Shown in pieces: positions 42,274 through 50,538 of a DNA stretch of 64,000 bases. The notes beneath the pieces were generated by a model that made no database searches, had not been told where the DNA came from, and saw only the letters and a list, made by a program, of their open reading frames with translations. How positions within the stretch are numbered: position 1 is the first letter of the stretch; the number at the start of each line of letters is the position of its first letter. The stretch spans positions 13,072-77,071 of the forward strand of contig DASYER010000144.1 in NCBI GenBank assembly GCA_036498905.1, written 5' to 3'. The translations under genes were made by a program, and so were the position numbers. This DNA comes from DAIDKA01 sp036498905. Lineage in GTDB: Bacteria; Pseudomonadota; Gammaproteobacteria; Steroidobacterales; Steroidobacteraceae.

Positions 42274-43673
42274 CGCAGGATGCCCTCGGCATACGAGTCG
42301 GGCGCGTAGTTCGCGAAGCGCGTGAACTGCCCCTGGAAGGTGAGGAGGAAGGTACCGATCTCACCGTTGCGGTGTTTGACCAGCTCGATTTCCGCGATGC
42401 CTTTCTTGGTGGTGTTCTTGTCGTACACCTCTTCGCGATAGATGAGCAGGATCATATCTGCGTCCTGTTCAATAGCTCCAGATTCGCGAAGATCCGACAT
42501 CACCGGCTTCTTGTGCTCGCGCTGTTCCACACTGCGATTTAATTGCGATAGCGCAATTACCGGCACGGCGAGTTCCTTCGCCAGCACCTTCAGACCACGC
42601 GAAATTTCAGCGATTTCCGTGGCGCGATTTTCCTTGTTGCCGGGTACCTGCATCAGCTGCAGGTAGTCGACCACCACCAGACCCAGACCATGCTCGCGTT
42701 TCAGGCGCCGCGCACGCGCACGCAGATCCGTGGGGGTCAGCGCCGGGGTCTCATCGATGAAGATCTTTGCTTCGGACAACTGGCTGGTGGCGCTGGTGAT
42801 GCGCGCCCAGTCCTCATCGGCAATGCGCCCCGAACGCAGGCTGCCCAGCGGCACACCGCCGATGGAGGCGAGCATGCGCGTGATGATCTGGTCGGATGGC
42901 ATTTCCATGCTGAATATCGCGACCGGCGCGCGGATGCTGGGATTGACGGCGGCGTATTCGGCCATGTTCACGGCGAGCGTGGACTTGCCCATCGAGGGGC
43001 GTCCGGCCACGATGACCAGATCTCCGGCGCGCAGTCCGCCCGTGATCTTGTCGAAGTCGGCGAACCCGGTCGCAAGCCCGCGCATTTTGTCCGGATTGCT
43101 GTGCGCGTCATCGATCTGATCGATGACCGCCGGCAGCATTTCGGCGACGGAACGCGCGCCACCGCCGGCACGCGCACCCGCTTCGGCGATCGCGAATACG
43201 CCCTGTTCGGCCTTATCGACCAGCTCGCGTGCGGTTTCACCTTCGGTGCTGTAGGCCGATGCGGCGATTTCGGTACCGGTCTTGATCAGCTGCCGCAGCA
43301 GCGAGCGCTCATGCACGATTTCGGCATAGGCGCGCACGTTGGCCGCAGTGGGCGTGTCACGGGCAAGGGTGCCGAGGTATGCCAGGCCGCCGACATCAGC
43401 CGCCTGGCCATGACGCTCCAAATGTTCGGCGACCGTGACCGCATCCGTCGGCTTCTGGTTGGTGGCCAGGGCCCGGATGGCATCAAAGATGGTGCGGTGG
43501 TCGGGTCGGTAGAAATCCTCCACCTGGACGACGTCCGAGACGTTGAACCAGGCGGAGGCATCGAGCAGCAGGCCGCCCAGGACCGCCTGCTCCGCCTCCA
43601 ATGAGTGCGGGGGCGTCCGGACGTCTGCGACCTCACGGTTGGAGTCGCGGCGCGATTTGGCTATGGGAGCCAC
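42270..43673 (-). CDS. dnaB: Replicative DNA helicase DnaB
   Basis: A 467-residue hexameric helicase. The N-terminal domain starts at PPHSLEAEQAVLGGLLLD, followed by the P-loop VAGRPSMGKSTLAVNM and the C-terminal ATPase with LVVVDYLQLMQVPG, SQLNRSVEQR and MSDLRESGAIEQDAD. A GTG start at 43673 is used, with GGAGGG 12 bases upstream, a rather long spacing. Confidence 0.96.
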   Translation of the reverse strand: MAPIAKSRRDSNREVADVRTPPHSLEAEQAVLGGLLLDASAWFNVSDVVQVEDFYRPDHRTIFDAIRALATNQKPTDAVTVAEHLERHGQAADVGGLAYLGTLARDTPTAANVRAYAEIVHERSLLRQLIKTGTEIAASAYSTEGETARELVDKAEQGVFAIAEAGARAGGGARSVAEMLPAVIDQIDDAHSNPDKMRGLATGFADFDKITGGLRAGDLVIVAGRPSMGKSTLAVNMAEYAAVNPSIRAPVAIFSMEMPSDQIITRMLASIGGVPLGSLRSGRIADEDWARITSATSQLSEAKIFIDETPALTPTDLRARARRLKREHGLGLVVVDYLQLMQVPGNKENRATEIAEISRGLKVLAKELAVPVIALSQLNRSVEQREHKKPVMSDLRESGAIEQDADMILLIYREEVYDKNTTKKGIAEIELVKHRNGEIGTFLLTFQGQFTRFANYAPDSYAEGILR

Positions 43674-43697
43674 TGTACTGCGCGACCCTCCGTGCGG

Positions 43698-44147
43698 TTA
43701 CTCCTCGGGGACGATGACCACCGGCAGGGCGACGTTGACGTCGGCATGCAGGTGCAGCTCGACGGCATATTCGCCAACCATGCGCAGCGGACCGGTCGGC
43801 AGGCGCACTTCACTGCGCACCAGCGCGTGACCCGCCTTGGTTGCGGCCTCCGCGATGTCGCTGGTACCGATGGAGCCGAAGAGCTTGCCTTCCGTACCTG
43901 CCTTGGCGGCGATCGTGAGCTTGAAGTCTTTGAGCTTCTCGGCACGCCCCTGGGCACCGGCGAGCTGATCGGCTGCATGCTTTTCAAGCTCGGCACGACG
44001 GGTCTCGAAACGGGCGACGTTCGCGGGCGTGGCCAGTGTGGCCTTGCCCTTGGGCAACAGGAAGTTGCGGCCGTAGCCGGACTTGACCTTTACCCGGTCG
44101 CCGATGGTGCCCAGATTGGCAACCTTCTCAAGAAGAATGACATCCAT
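43698..44147 (-). CDS. rplI: 50S ribosomal protein L9
   Basis: A 149-residue two-domain ribosomal protein. N-domain MDVILLEKVANLGTIGDRV and KSGYGRNFLLPKGKA; helical linker; C-domain FGSIGTSDIAEA. Same length as E. coli L9. Follows rpsR by eight bases. Confidence 0.97.
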   Translation of the reverse strand: MDVILLEKVANLGTIGDRVKVKSGYGRNFLLPKGKATLATPANVARFETRRAELEKHAADQLAGAQGRAEKLKDFKLTIAAKAGTEGKLFGSIGTSDIAEAATKAGHALVRSEVRLPTGPLRMVGEYAVELHLHADVNVALPVVIVPEE

Positions 44148-44155
44148 GGCGGTTC

Positions 44156-44485
44156 TCAGTGCTGGTCGGTGTAGGGCAACAGGGACAGGAAGCGCGCGCG
44201 CTTGATCGCCGTGGCGAGCTGACGCTGATAGAACGACTTCGTGCCCGTGATGCGACTGGGGACGATCTTGCCCGTCTCAGTGACGTAGCCCTTGAGCGTG
44301 GCCAGATCCTTGTAGTCGATCGATTCGACGTTGTCCGCCGTGAAGCGACAGAACTTCTTGCGCCGCGAGAAGCGGCTGCCGCCGCCACTGCCGCCGCCAC
44401 CACCACCGCCGTAGCCTCCGCCACCGCTGCTGCCACCGCCGCCGTAGCCACCACCGCCGCCGCCGCCGTTACCACCACCGATCAT
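44156..44485 (-). CDS. rpsR: 30S ribosomal protein S18 with glycine-rich N-terminal extension
   Basis: A 109-residue S18. Residues 37-109 are a normal S18 (RFSRRKKFCRFTADNVESID, GKIVPSRITGTKSFYQRQLA, FLSLLPYTDQH). Before this lies an extension of about 36 residues made almost wholly of Gly with a few Ser, Tyr and Asn (GGGGGGGYGGGGSSGGGGYG). E. coli S18 has 75 residues. ATG 44485 overlaps the rpsF stop (ATGATG/TGA). No later ATG or GTG would give a plain S18, which supports real translation of the extension. Confidence 0.93.
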   Translation of the reverse strand: MIGGGNGGGGGGGYGGGGSSGGGGYGGGGGGGSGGGSRFSRRKKFCRFTADNVESIDYKDLATLKGYVTETGKIVPSRITGTKSFYQRQLATAIKRARFLSLLPYTDQH

Positions 44486-44889
44486 GATGCACTCTCCCCT
44501 GCAGCCGGCGCGTCATCGTCGTCCGGACCGGAATCATCGCGGCGATCACGGCGACCGCCGCCTTCTTCGTCCTCGCCCCGCGCCATCGGCGAGGGCTCCG
44601 TGACGGCCTTGTCCATCTGCACGACCAGGTGGCGCAGCACCGCGTCACTGAAGCGGAACGCGCCGGTCAGCTCGTTCAACGTCTTCTGGTCGCATTCGAT
44701 GTTGAGCAGCACGTAATGTGCCTTGTGGACCTTGGCGATCGGGAACGCCAACTGGCGACGACCCCAATCTTCAAAACGGTGCACGTTGCCGCTGCCGTTG
44801 GCGATCATCGACTTGTAGCGTTCGACCATCGCCGGAACCTGTTCGCTCTGGTCCGGATGAACCAGGAACACAATTTCATAATGCCTCAT
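44482..44889 (-). CDS. rpsF: 30S ribosomal protein S6
   Basis: A 135-residue S6. MRHYEIVFLVHPDQSEQVPA, FEDWGRRQLAFPIAKVHKAH and YRFSDAVLRHLV-type sequence (FRFSDAVLRHLVV) identify it. The C-terminal tail (about 98-135) is charged (EDEEGGGRRDRRDDSG, DDDD); E. coli S6 also has an acidic tail. AGGAGG stands five bases before the ATG. Confidence 0.97.
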   Translation of the reverse strand: MRHYEIVFLVHPDQSEQVPAMVERYKSMIANGSGNVHRFEDWGRRQLAFPIAKVHKAHYVLLNIECDQKTLNELTGAFRFSDAVLRHLVVQMDKAVTEPSPMARGEDEEGGGRRDRRDDSGPDDDDAPAAGESAS

Positions 44890-44910
44890 TAGTCCTCCTT
44901 TTGGACTTAA

Positions 44911-44941
44911 GCCACCCGGTCAAGGCATTTGCCGGTGTGGC
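44911..44941 (-). promoter_or_regulatory. Candidate S6:S18 autoregulatory RNA motif in the rpsF leader
   Basis: On the minus strand GCCAC (44937-44941) can pair with GTGGC (44911-44915), enclosing a small GGC-AAAT-GCC hairpin and an unpaired ACCGG on the 3' side. ACCGG-GTGGC mimics the 16S rRNA stretch ACCGG-TGGC where S6:S18 binds (E. coli positions about 717-726). The element ends 21 bases before the rpsF start codon, close to the ribosome site. Confidence 0.45.
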
Positions 44942-45008
44942 AAGGAGAACCGGAACCGCACCGCTTACGGGTGCCGAACCGGCCTTTCCCCCGTCATTGG
45001 GGTCGCGC

Positions 45009-45037
45009 AATATACTGAAACGGCGCGTGGGCCGCAA
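45009..45037 (-). promoter_or_regulatory. Sigma70-type promoter of rpsF-rpsR-rplI-dnaB-alr
   Basis: On the minus strand TTGCGG (45032-45037) and TATATT (45009-45014) are 17 bases apart. Transcription would begin near 45002, leaving a leader of about 112 bases before rpsF that contains the S6:S18 candidate. It sits just beyond the rlmB stop. Confidence 0.6.
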
Positions 45038-45046
45038 TCGACCCCG

Positions 45047-45790
45047 CTACTTCTTGCTGCGCTGCCGCACCACCTCGTACAGGAGCATTCCGGCCGCGAC
45101 CGACACATTCAGGCTTTCTACCGTACCCAACTGGGGCAGGCGGACCATATGGTCGCAGGTCTGCCGGGTCAGCTGGCGCAGGCCGGCACCCTCCGCACCC
45201 ATGACCAGTACCGTACCCCCTGTGAAATCGACCTCCGCCGCCGTCGCGGTCGCCTCCGCGTCGGCCCCGGTGACCCACAGGTCCGCTTCTTTCAGGAGTT
45301 TCAGGGTGCGAACCAGGTTCGTCACGGTCACCAGGGGCACGGATTCGGCCGCCCCCGCCGCCACCTTACGCACCACCGGGCTCAGATTGGCCGCCCGGTC
45401 CTTGGGTACCACCACCGCCAGGGCCCCGCAGGCATCCGCCGTGCGCAGGCAGGCGCCGAGATTGTGGGGGTCCTGCACGCCATCCAACGCCAGAATAAGC
45501 GCATTGGTCGTCGTGCCGAGGGCGCTGATGAGCTCATCTTCCGACCACGGTGCCAGCGGGACCACCTCGGCCGCGACCCCCTGGTGCGCGACATCCCCGA
45601 GCGCGGCCTGCAATGCCTGGGCATCGACCCGCTGCACCCGGGTGCCTCGATCCTTCGCCAGCGCCTCGATGGCACGCATGCGCGGATCATCGCGCCGCTC
45701 GGCAAGCTTCAACTCCAGCACCCGATCCGGATGGCGCTTCAGCAATGCCTGGACGGCGTGCAGGCCGTAGACCCACTCGTGATTGCTCAT
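45047..45790 (-). CDS. rlmB: 23S rRNA (guanosine(2251)-2'-O)-methyltransferase RlmB
   Basis: A 247-residue SPOUT enzyme. The N-terminal substrate-binding domain starts YGLHAVQALLKRHPDR; the knot domain has LDGVQDPHNLGACLRTADAC, VLVMGAEGAGLRQLT and LNVSVAAGMLLYEVVRQR. ATG 45790 (MSNHEW) follows the rnr stop by seven bases; a longer frame into rnr is rejected. Confidence 0.94.
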   Translation of the reverse strand: MSNHEWVYGLHAVQALLKRHPDRVLELKLAERRDDPRMRAIEALAKDRGTRVQRVDAQALQAALGDVAHQGVAAEVVPLAPWSEDELISALGTTTNALILALDGVQDPHNLGACLRTADACGALAVVVPKDRAANLSPVVRKVAAGAAESVPLVTVTNLVRTLKLLKEADLWVTGADAEATATAAEVDFTGGTVLVMGAEGAGLRQLTRQTCDHMVRLPQLGTVESLNVSVAAGMLLYEVVRQRSKK

Positions 45791-45797
45791 GACTGGC

Positions 45798-47927
45798 TCA
45801 ACGCCGGCGCTCGCGACCACCCTTGGCATCCCGGGTGCTCTTCGCGTTCTCCACCGCACCGGCTTCGGGCACGAGGTCCAGGTCGATCAGTCCCTCGATC
45901 GGATTCACGGAGGTGACGATCACGCGCACTTCGGTACCGATGCGCAGGCTGCGGCCACTGCGTACCGCACGCCAGCCATGGCCGTGGTCCTCCATCAAAT
46001 AGTCATCGTCGCGCAGATTGTCCAGGTGCAACAGCCCATCGATCGCGACATCCAGAAGCTGCACAAAACAGCCGAACTCCACCACCGTGGTAATCAGGCC
46101 GCGGAAGGTCTGGCCGATGCGCTCGCGCAGCCACACGCATTTGAGGAAGGCCGACACATAGCGGTCCGATTCATCCGCCCGTTTCTCCAGACGCGACAGT
46201 TCCGCGCCCTGCACCGACAGCGCCTCCTCCTCGTACTCGACGCCGCTGCCATCCTGTGCCGCCACCAGTGCCTTGAGGGTGCGGTGGACGACGAGGTCCG
46301 GATAGCGCCGGATGGGCGAGGTGAAATGTCCGTACTCACCCAGCGCCAGACCGAAGTGGCCGATGTTCGTGGGCTGATAGACGGCCTGCGGCATGGAGCG
46401 CACGACCAGCGATTCCACGAAGGGCAACTCGGCAGAGCCCTTCAGCCGGCGGGTGATGGCCTGAATGTCCCGTGGCGTGACGCTCTCGGGTATCTGCGCC
46501 TCGATCCCTAGGACCGTGAGGGTCGCGAGCAGCTTGTCGAGCTTCTCCTCATCCGGCTTGCCATGGACGCGGTACAAGGTCGGGGATTTCGTATGTCCCA
46601 GCTCGCGGGCCACCGCCACGTTGGCCAGGATCATGCACTCCTCGATCAGTTTGTGCGCCTCGACGCGCCCATGCAGCGTGACGGCATGAATACGCTGATT
46701 CGCGTCAATGTCGAATCCGGCCTCCGGAGCATCGAAATCGAGCGCACCGCGGGCACGCCGCGCCTTGATCAGCACTCGATACACGTCCACCAGGGGCAGC
46801 AAGCGCTCCACCAGCGGCCCGATCTTTTCCCGAGCCTCGGCCTTGCCATCCAGCAGCGCATCCTGCGCCTGGTTGTAGGTCAGTCGCGCGGCCGAGCGCA
46901 TCACGGCCGGATAGAAACGTGCCGCCTTTAACGCACCCTGGCGCGTGACGATCATGTCCGCGGTCAGGCACAGCCTATCGACATGGGGCGCCAGGGAGCA
47001 CAGATGATCCGACAGCCCCGGCGGCAGCATCGGTATCACCCGGGTCGGAAAATACACCGAGGTACCACGACGCAGTGCTTCGGTATCCAGCGCCGTGCCC
47101 GGTCGCACATAGAAACTGACATCGGCGATGGCGACGATGAGGCGAAAACCATCCGGATGCGGCTCGGCATACACCGCGTCATCAAAGTCGCGCGCGGTCT
47201 CGCCATCGATGGTCACCAGCGGCAGCTCACGCAAATCGATGCGCCGCGCGCTTTCATTGGCGTCGACCTGCTCCCCGTACGCGTCCGCCTCGGCGCTCAC
47301 CGCGGCCGGAAAGTCACTGGGCAGGTCAAAGCGTGCGATCGCCGACTCGGTGGCCATCTCGACCGGGCGTTCCGGATCAAGCCGCCGCGACACGCGCGCA
47401 ACGGGCGGTGAGGTCGCGGAAGCATGCCGCACGATACTGGCAATGACCCAGTCGCCATCGCGTGCGCCTTCGAGTTCATTGAGTGAGGCGATGCAGCGCA
47501 GCTGCAGCCGACGATCCGCGGCGACGATCGCCGCCTGGCGACCCTGGATCTCAACGGTCCCGAGGAACGCCTTGACCCCGCGATCGACGATGTCCTCGAC
47601 CTCACCCAGCCAGCGATTGTTGGCGTCTTTCGCCAGTCGCACCCGCACCCGATCCCCATGCATGACGCCACGCATCTGTCCCGGTGGCAGGAACACGCTG
47701 TCCTTCAGGCCCTCGATACGAACGAAGCCGTACCCGGCGCGATTGGCACTGACGGTCCCTTCGGCGCTGTCGCCCGATCGGTACTTCAGCGCGGTCGTGC
47801 CGCGCGCTTCACGCTTCGCCTCGCCGCTGCCGCCCTTGGGGCGGTGGGCGCCGTGGCTGCCGCTGGCAATTGCCTTCGGTCCACCAGGTGTCCTGTGCTT
47901 ACCGAACTGTCCTCTGCGCGGGCTCAA
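45798..47927 (-). CDS. rnr: Ribonuclease R
   Basis: A 709-residue 3'-5' exoribonuclease for structured RNA. A basic leader (1-45) is followed by cold-shock domains (AEGTVSANRAGYGFVRIEG), the RNB catalytic domain with TIDGETARDFDDAVYAE and VRPGTALDTEALRRGTSVYF, and an S1 domain (FRGLITTVVEFGCFVQLLDV). It is shorter than E. coli RNase R (813), lacking most of the N-terminal helix-turn-helix and the long basic tail. The rnr-rlmB order is standard. Confidence 0.94.
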   Translation of the reverse strand: MSPRRGQFGKHRTPGGPKAIASGSHGAHRPKGGSGEAKREARGTTALKYRSGDSAEGTVSANRAGYGFVRIEGLKDSVFLPPGQMRGVMHGDRVRVRLAKDANNRWLGEVEDIVDRGVKAFLGTVEIQGRQAAIVAADRRLQLRCIASLNELEGARDGDWVIASIVRHASATSPPVARVSRRLDPERPVEMATESAIARFDLPSDFPAAVSAEADAYGEQVDANESARRIDLRELPLVTIDGETARDFDDAVYAEPHPDGFRLIVAIADVSFYVRPGTALDTEALRRGTSVYFPTRVIPMLPPGLSDHLCSLAPHVDRLCLTADMIVTRQGALKAARFYPAVMRSAARLTYNQAQDALLDGKAEAREKIGPLVERLLPLVDVYRVLIKARRARGALDFDAPEAGFDIDANQRIHAVTLHGRVEAHKLIEECMILANVAVARELGHTKSPTLYRVHGKPDEEKLDKLLATLTVLGIEAQIPESVTPRDIQAITRRLKGSAELPFVESLVVRSMPQAVYQPTNIGHFGLALGEYGHFTSPIRRYPDLVVHRTLKALVAAQDGSGVEYEEEALSVQGAELSRLEKRADESDRYVSAFLKCVWLRERIGQTFRGLITTVVEFGCFVQLLDVAIDGLLHLDNLRDDDYLMEDHGHGWRAVRSGRSLRIGTEVRVIVTSVNPIEGLIDLDLVPEAGAVENAKSTRDAKGGRERRR

Positions 47928-48002
47928 TTGACAGCTCCCCGAGCCGTGCGTACATTGCGCGGCTCCTTAGGGCTGCTTGCCCCGAAGGGTGTTCGGCCCC
48001 CT

Positions 48003-48087
<85 letters not shown>

Positions 48088-48117
48088 GCCGACCCTTCCA
48101 TGGGTGTCCCGGCCAAT

Positions 48118-48137
48118 CCACCGGTGTCCACCGGTGT
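48118..48137. repeat. Two tandem copies of a 10-base unit downstream of tRNA-Leu
   Basis: CCACCGGTGT occurs twice in a row. Since each copy contains the palindrome ACCGGT, the pair can also fold as a six-base stem with a GTCC loop. A run of six T follows at 48152-48157, so the element may serve as a tRNA terminator, though the T-run is distant. Confidence 0.5.
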
Positions 48138-48287
48138 CGCATAAGTTCCTGTTTTTTCAATACTTCTCTCGCTAAAACTGGCCAGGGCTGTTTTCTGACA
48201 CGCTGACCGATGGTCGTGGATTGTGCCTGCTTGGGCACCCGAATGGAGCGAAATGGTGGCGACACCGTAACCGATGCCGGGGCCGCG

Positions 48288-49022
48288 CTAGTGCGCACCG
48301 GCCTTGCGCAGCGCGGCCGCAATTTCAGTCTCATTGTTGGCCACAGCAGCCTGCAATGGGGTAACTCCCGCGTTGTCCGCTTCATTGGGGTCCGCATGTC
48401 GGTGCAGCAGATCCTCGACCGCGTCCAGGCGATTCTGCAATACCGCCGACATCAAGGGCGTGCGTCCATCAGAGTCTCTCGCGTTCACAGCGGCCGCACC
48501 TGCCGGACTTGCCTCAGCCGAATCCTGCGCCTGTGCTGCGCTTTGCGCCGCTCGCTGATTTGGTGCAAGGATACGAGACCCTGTGACCGTAACCACATCG
48601 CGATCTTCATTCGTTCGATTGCTACGGGGAACCGTTGGCGCTGCCGGCGCTGGTGCCGCTTGGATCGGTGATGCCGCTTGGATCGGTGCTGTGTGGCCAG
48701 CCCCGCGCTGTGCTACTGCGGGTGGAACATGCTTTTGCGCTCCGACCACGGGAGCCGCTTCCTGGGGTGCGACGCGCCGCAGATACTGGGGGCCGATCAG
48801 CAAACACGCGACCGCGGCAGCCGCCAGCGATCCCACGAGAACGGGTCGGCGCCACTTTGGCGTCGGGACCCGCGTGAGCTTCGCTGCGGCAAGGCGCGCC
48901 GCATGTTCAAGAATCGCTTGCCGTGTCTTCGCACTCGGCCGGCCGGGCTCTTCAGCGCTGATCCTGCGATACAGCTTCTTCAGGTCATCCGCCTCATCGT
49001 CTTTTGGCGGAGTGGTGTTCAC
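48288..49022 (-). CDS. Membrane-anchored protein with ankyrin repeats, likely anti-sigma partner
   Basis: A 244-residue protein. Residues 1-65 are cytoplasmic and charged (DDEADDLKKLYRRI), one transmembrane helix lies at about 68-85 (VLVGSLAAAAVACLLIGP), then a Pro/Ala-rich linker with DVVTVTGSRILAPN, and two ankyrin repeats at the C-terminus (SDGRTPLMSAVLQNRLDAVE, AGVTPLQAAVANNETEIAAA). The GTG at 49022 overlaps the sigma stop (GTGA), so its position and topology suit an anti-sigma factor, but I see no zf-HC2 motif. The VTVTGSRI string recurs in the gene at 49634-50476. Confidence 0.75.
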   Translation of the reverse strand: MNTTPPKDDEADDLKKLYRRISAEEPGRPSAKTRQAILEHAARLAAAKLTRVPTPKWRRPVLVGSLAAAAVACLLIGPQYLRRVAPQEAAPVVGAQKHVPPAVAQRGAGHTAPIQAASPIQAAPAPAAPTVPRSNRTNEDRDVVTVTGSRILAPNQRAAQSAAQAQDSAEASPAGAAAVNARDSDGRTPLMSAVLQNRLDAVEDLLHRHADPNEADNAGVTPLQAAVANNETEIAAALRKAGAH

Positions 49023-49600
49023 AGATACTCCTTGAGTTGCTGGCGCAGGTTGCTGCGCGCGTAGCGCAGGCGGCTTTTGGCGGTCTCGAAGCTGCAATCG
49101 GTCACAGCCGCGATCTCATCCACCGTCAGCTCGCCCTCGATATGCAACAGGAACGCCTCGCGTTGCTCCTGCGATAGCACCTCGATTGCGCGCTTCAACG
49201 CCTGCGCCTGTTCGCAGGCGACGGCGCTGGCGTGCGGCTCACGCCGCGGATCATCGATCAATTGGGCGGGCACGGCGCCGTCATCCGGCCCCAACTGCTC
49301 AAGGCTCACCTGAGCCCGGCTGGAACGCACGCTGTCAACCATGCGGTTGTGCGCGATGGTGAACAACCAAGTCGTGAAGCGCGCGCCGGGTCGGTAGCGT
49401 CCGGCCTCACGCGCCACCGAAAACCAAACCTCCTGCATCAGTTCATCGGCAATAGCCGGATTTCTGACGCTGCGCTCCAAGTAGCGCCACACTCGCAACT
49501 CATGCCTTTGATAGAGCAGCTCAAATGACTTTGCGTCTCCGGCTGCATAGTGCCGCATCAATACTTCGTCGCTCAATGGAACCAGATCCATGAACCGCAC
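49019..49600 (-). CDS. ECF-type RNA polymerase sigma factor
   Basis: A 193-residue group IV sigma factor. Region 2: ELLYQRHELRVWRYLERSV, ADELMQEVWFSVAREAGRY, FTTWLFTIAHNRMVD. Region 4: LSQEQREAFLLHIEGELTVD and the HTH DCSFETAKSRLRYARSNLRQ. GTG 49600 is chosen because GGAGGAG precedes it by eight bases; ATG 49591 and GTG 49633 are in frame alternatives. Downstream of the secreted protein gene at 49634 and coupled to the ankyrin protein. Confidence 0.9.
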   Translation of the reverse strand: MRFMDLVPLSDEVLMRHYAAGDAKSFELLYQRHELRVWRYLERSVRNPAIADELMQEVWFSVAREAGRYRPGARFTTWLFTIAHNRMVDSVRSSRAQVSLEQLGPDDGAVPAQLIDDPRREPHASAVACEQAQALKRAIEVLSQEQREAFLLHIEGELTVDEIAAVTDCSFETAKSRLRYARSNLRQQLKEYL

Positions 49601-49633
49601 TATGACAGCTCCTCCCGAATCAGTCCCAGGCAC

Positions 49634-50476
49634 TCATCGCGGCGGGTCCGGCACGTACTCACGTCTCGCAGAACCGGGAAATGGGTTGGGATGCGACAGC
49701 ATGTGCAGATCGGCGGCCTGGATGACGCCCATCGCCATCAAATTCTCGAGGCTGTCGTAGTGAATGCGTACGACTTCGTTCGGCTCAGGCTGCAATCGTG
49801 TGAATTCAGTATTTACCACGTAGGAGTACTCCCGCTCCCCGTGTCCGGTGCCCAGCTTTGCTGCGGGATTCGCCGCGGAGCGCGCCGATCCCATTATTCG
49901 GCTCCCGGTCACTGTTACTTCATCACGGTCCGGTGAGGCACCCTGCCCGTCCGCCGGTGGGCTAGGCAGATCGCGCGCGCCGCCAATTGGCCCCTCACTT
50001 GGTCGCACTCCTGGCGCGACGCTCTGTTCCGGCGCCTGCTCGCGAAAAATTGCCACGCCGATCACCCCGACATTGCCGGGCCTGCCCGTCAGCGCCGCAT
50101 AGGAGTTTGGAAGCGATGTAAATGTGAACGCCGCGACGTCCGTATTGCTCTTTCGCCATCCGGCGATCTGGTAGCGCTCATTCCCGGCAATGACGTAGCC
50201 GGTCTGATTCCAGGCTGCAGTTTCCCCTGACAGCACATTCACACCGTCGACCGATGTCACTGCCAGCAGTCTTTCGCCCAGGCGATTGTGGATTTCAATG
50301 CCATAGCGCGCCCCGGGCTTTCCGGCCACCCAGTACTCGCCGCGATAACGGTACAGCGCCAGTTCGAAGCCGGTGCTCCGGTCAATGAGGGTGACTTCGC
50401 CGACCTTGCCCGGACCCCGCGCTGCGCAGCAGGTTGACGCCACGGTAAGGCCTATTGCCAACAGAATGCGGATCAT
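49634..50476 (-). CDS. Secreted protein of unknown function with VTVTGSRI motif
   Basis: A 280-residue exported protein (signal peptide about 1-19). Residues about 25-145 form one beta-rich domain (YWVAGKPGARYGIEIHNRLG, VTSVDGVNVLSGETAAW, GVIGVAIFRE). A Pro/Gly linker leads to DEVTVTGSRIMGSARS (about 187-202) and a C-terminal part with EYSYVVNTEFTRLQPEPNEV. I recall similar proteins beside ECF sigma genes in related bacteria, but know no function. SD AAGGAG precedes the ATG. It lies directly upstream of the sigma gene and probably belongs to its operon. Confidence 0.72.
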   Translation of the reverse strand: MIRILLAIGLTVASTCCAARGPGKVGEVTLIDRSTGFELALYRYRGEYWVAGKPGARYGIEIHNRLGERLLAVTSVDGVNVLSGETAAWNQTGYVIAGNERYQIAGWRKSNTDVAAFTFTSLPNSYAALTGRPGNVGVIGVAIFREQAPEQSVAPGVRPSEGPIGGARDLPSPPADGQGASPDRDEVTVTGSRIMGSARSAANPAAKLGTGHGEREYSYVVNTEFTRLQPEPNEVVRIHYDSLENLMAMGVIQAADLHMLSHPNPFPGSARREYVPDPPR

Positions 50477-50538
50477 CCCAGCTCCTTATCTAGTTCCTCT
50501 AGAAGCTGAAACGTTCGAGACCCGCAAACGGGGTTAAA

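Noticed and set aside
44386..44476. CCACCGCCGCC-like repeats that look like a repeat array
   Set aside because: They encode the Gly-rich head of S18; the spacing is irregular and there are no spacers, so this is no CRISPR.
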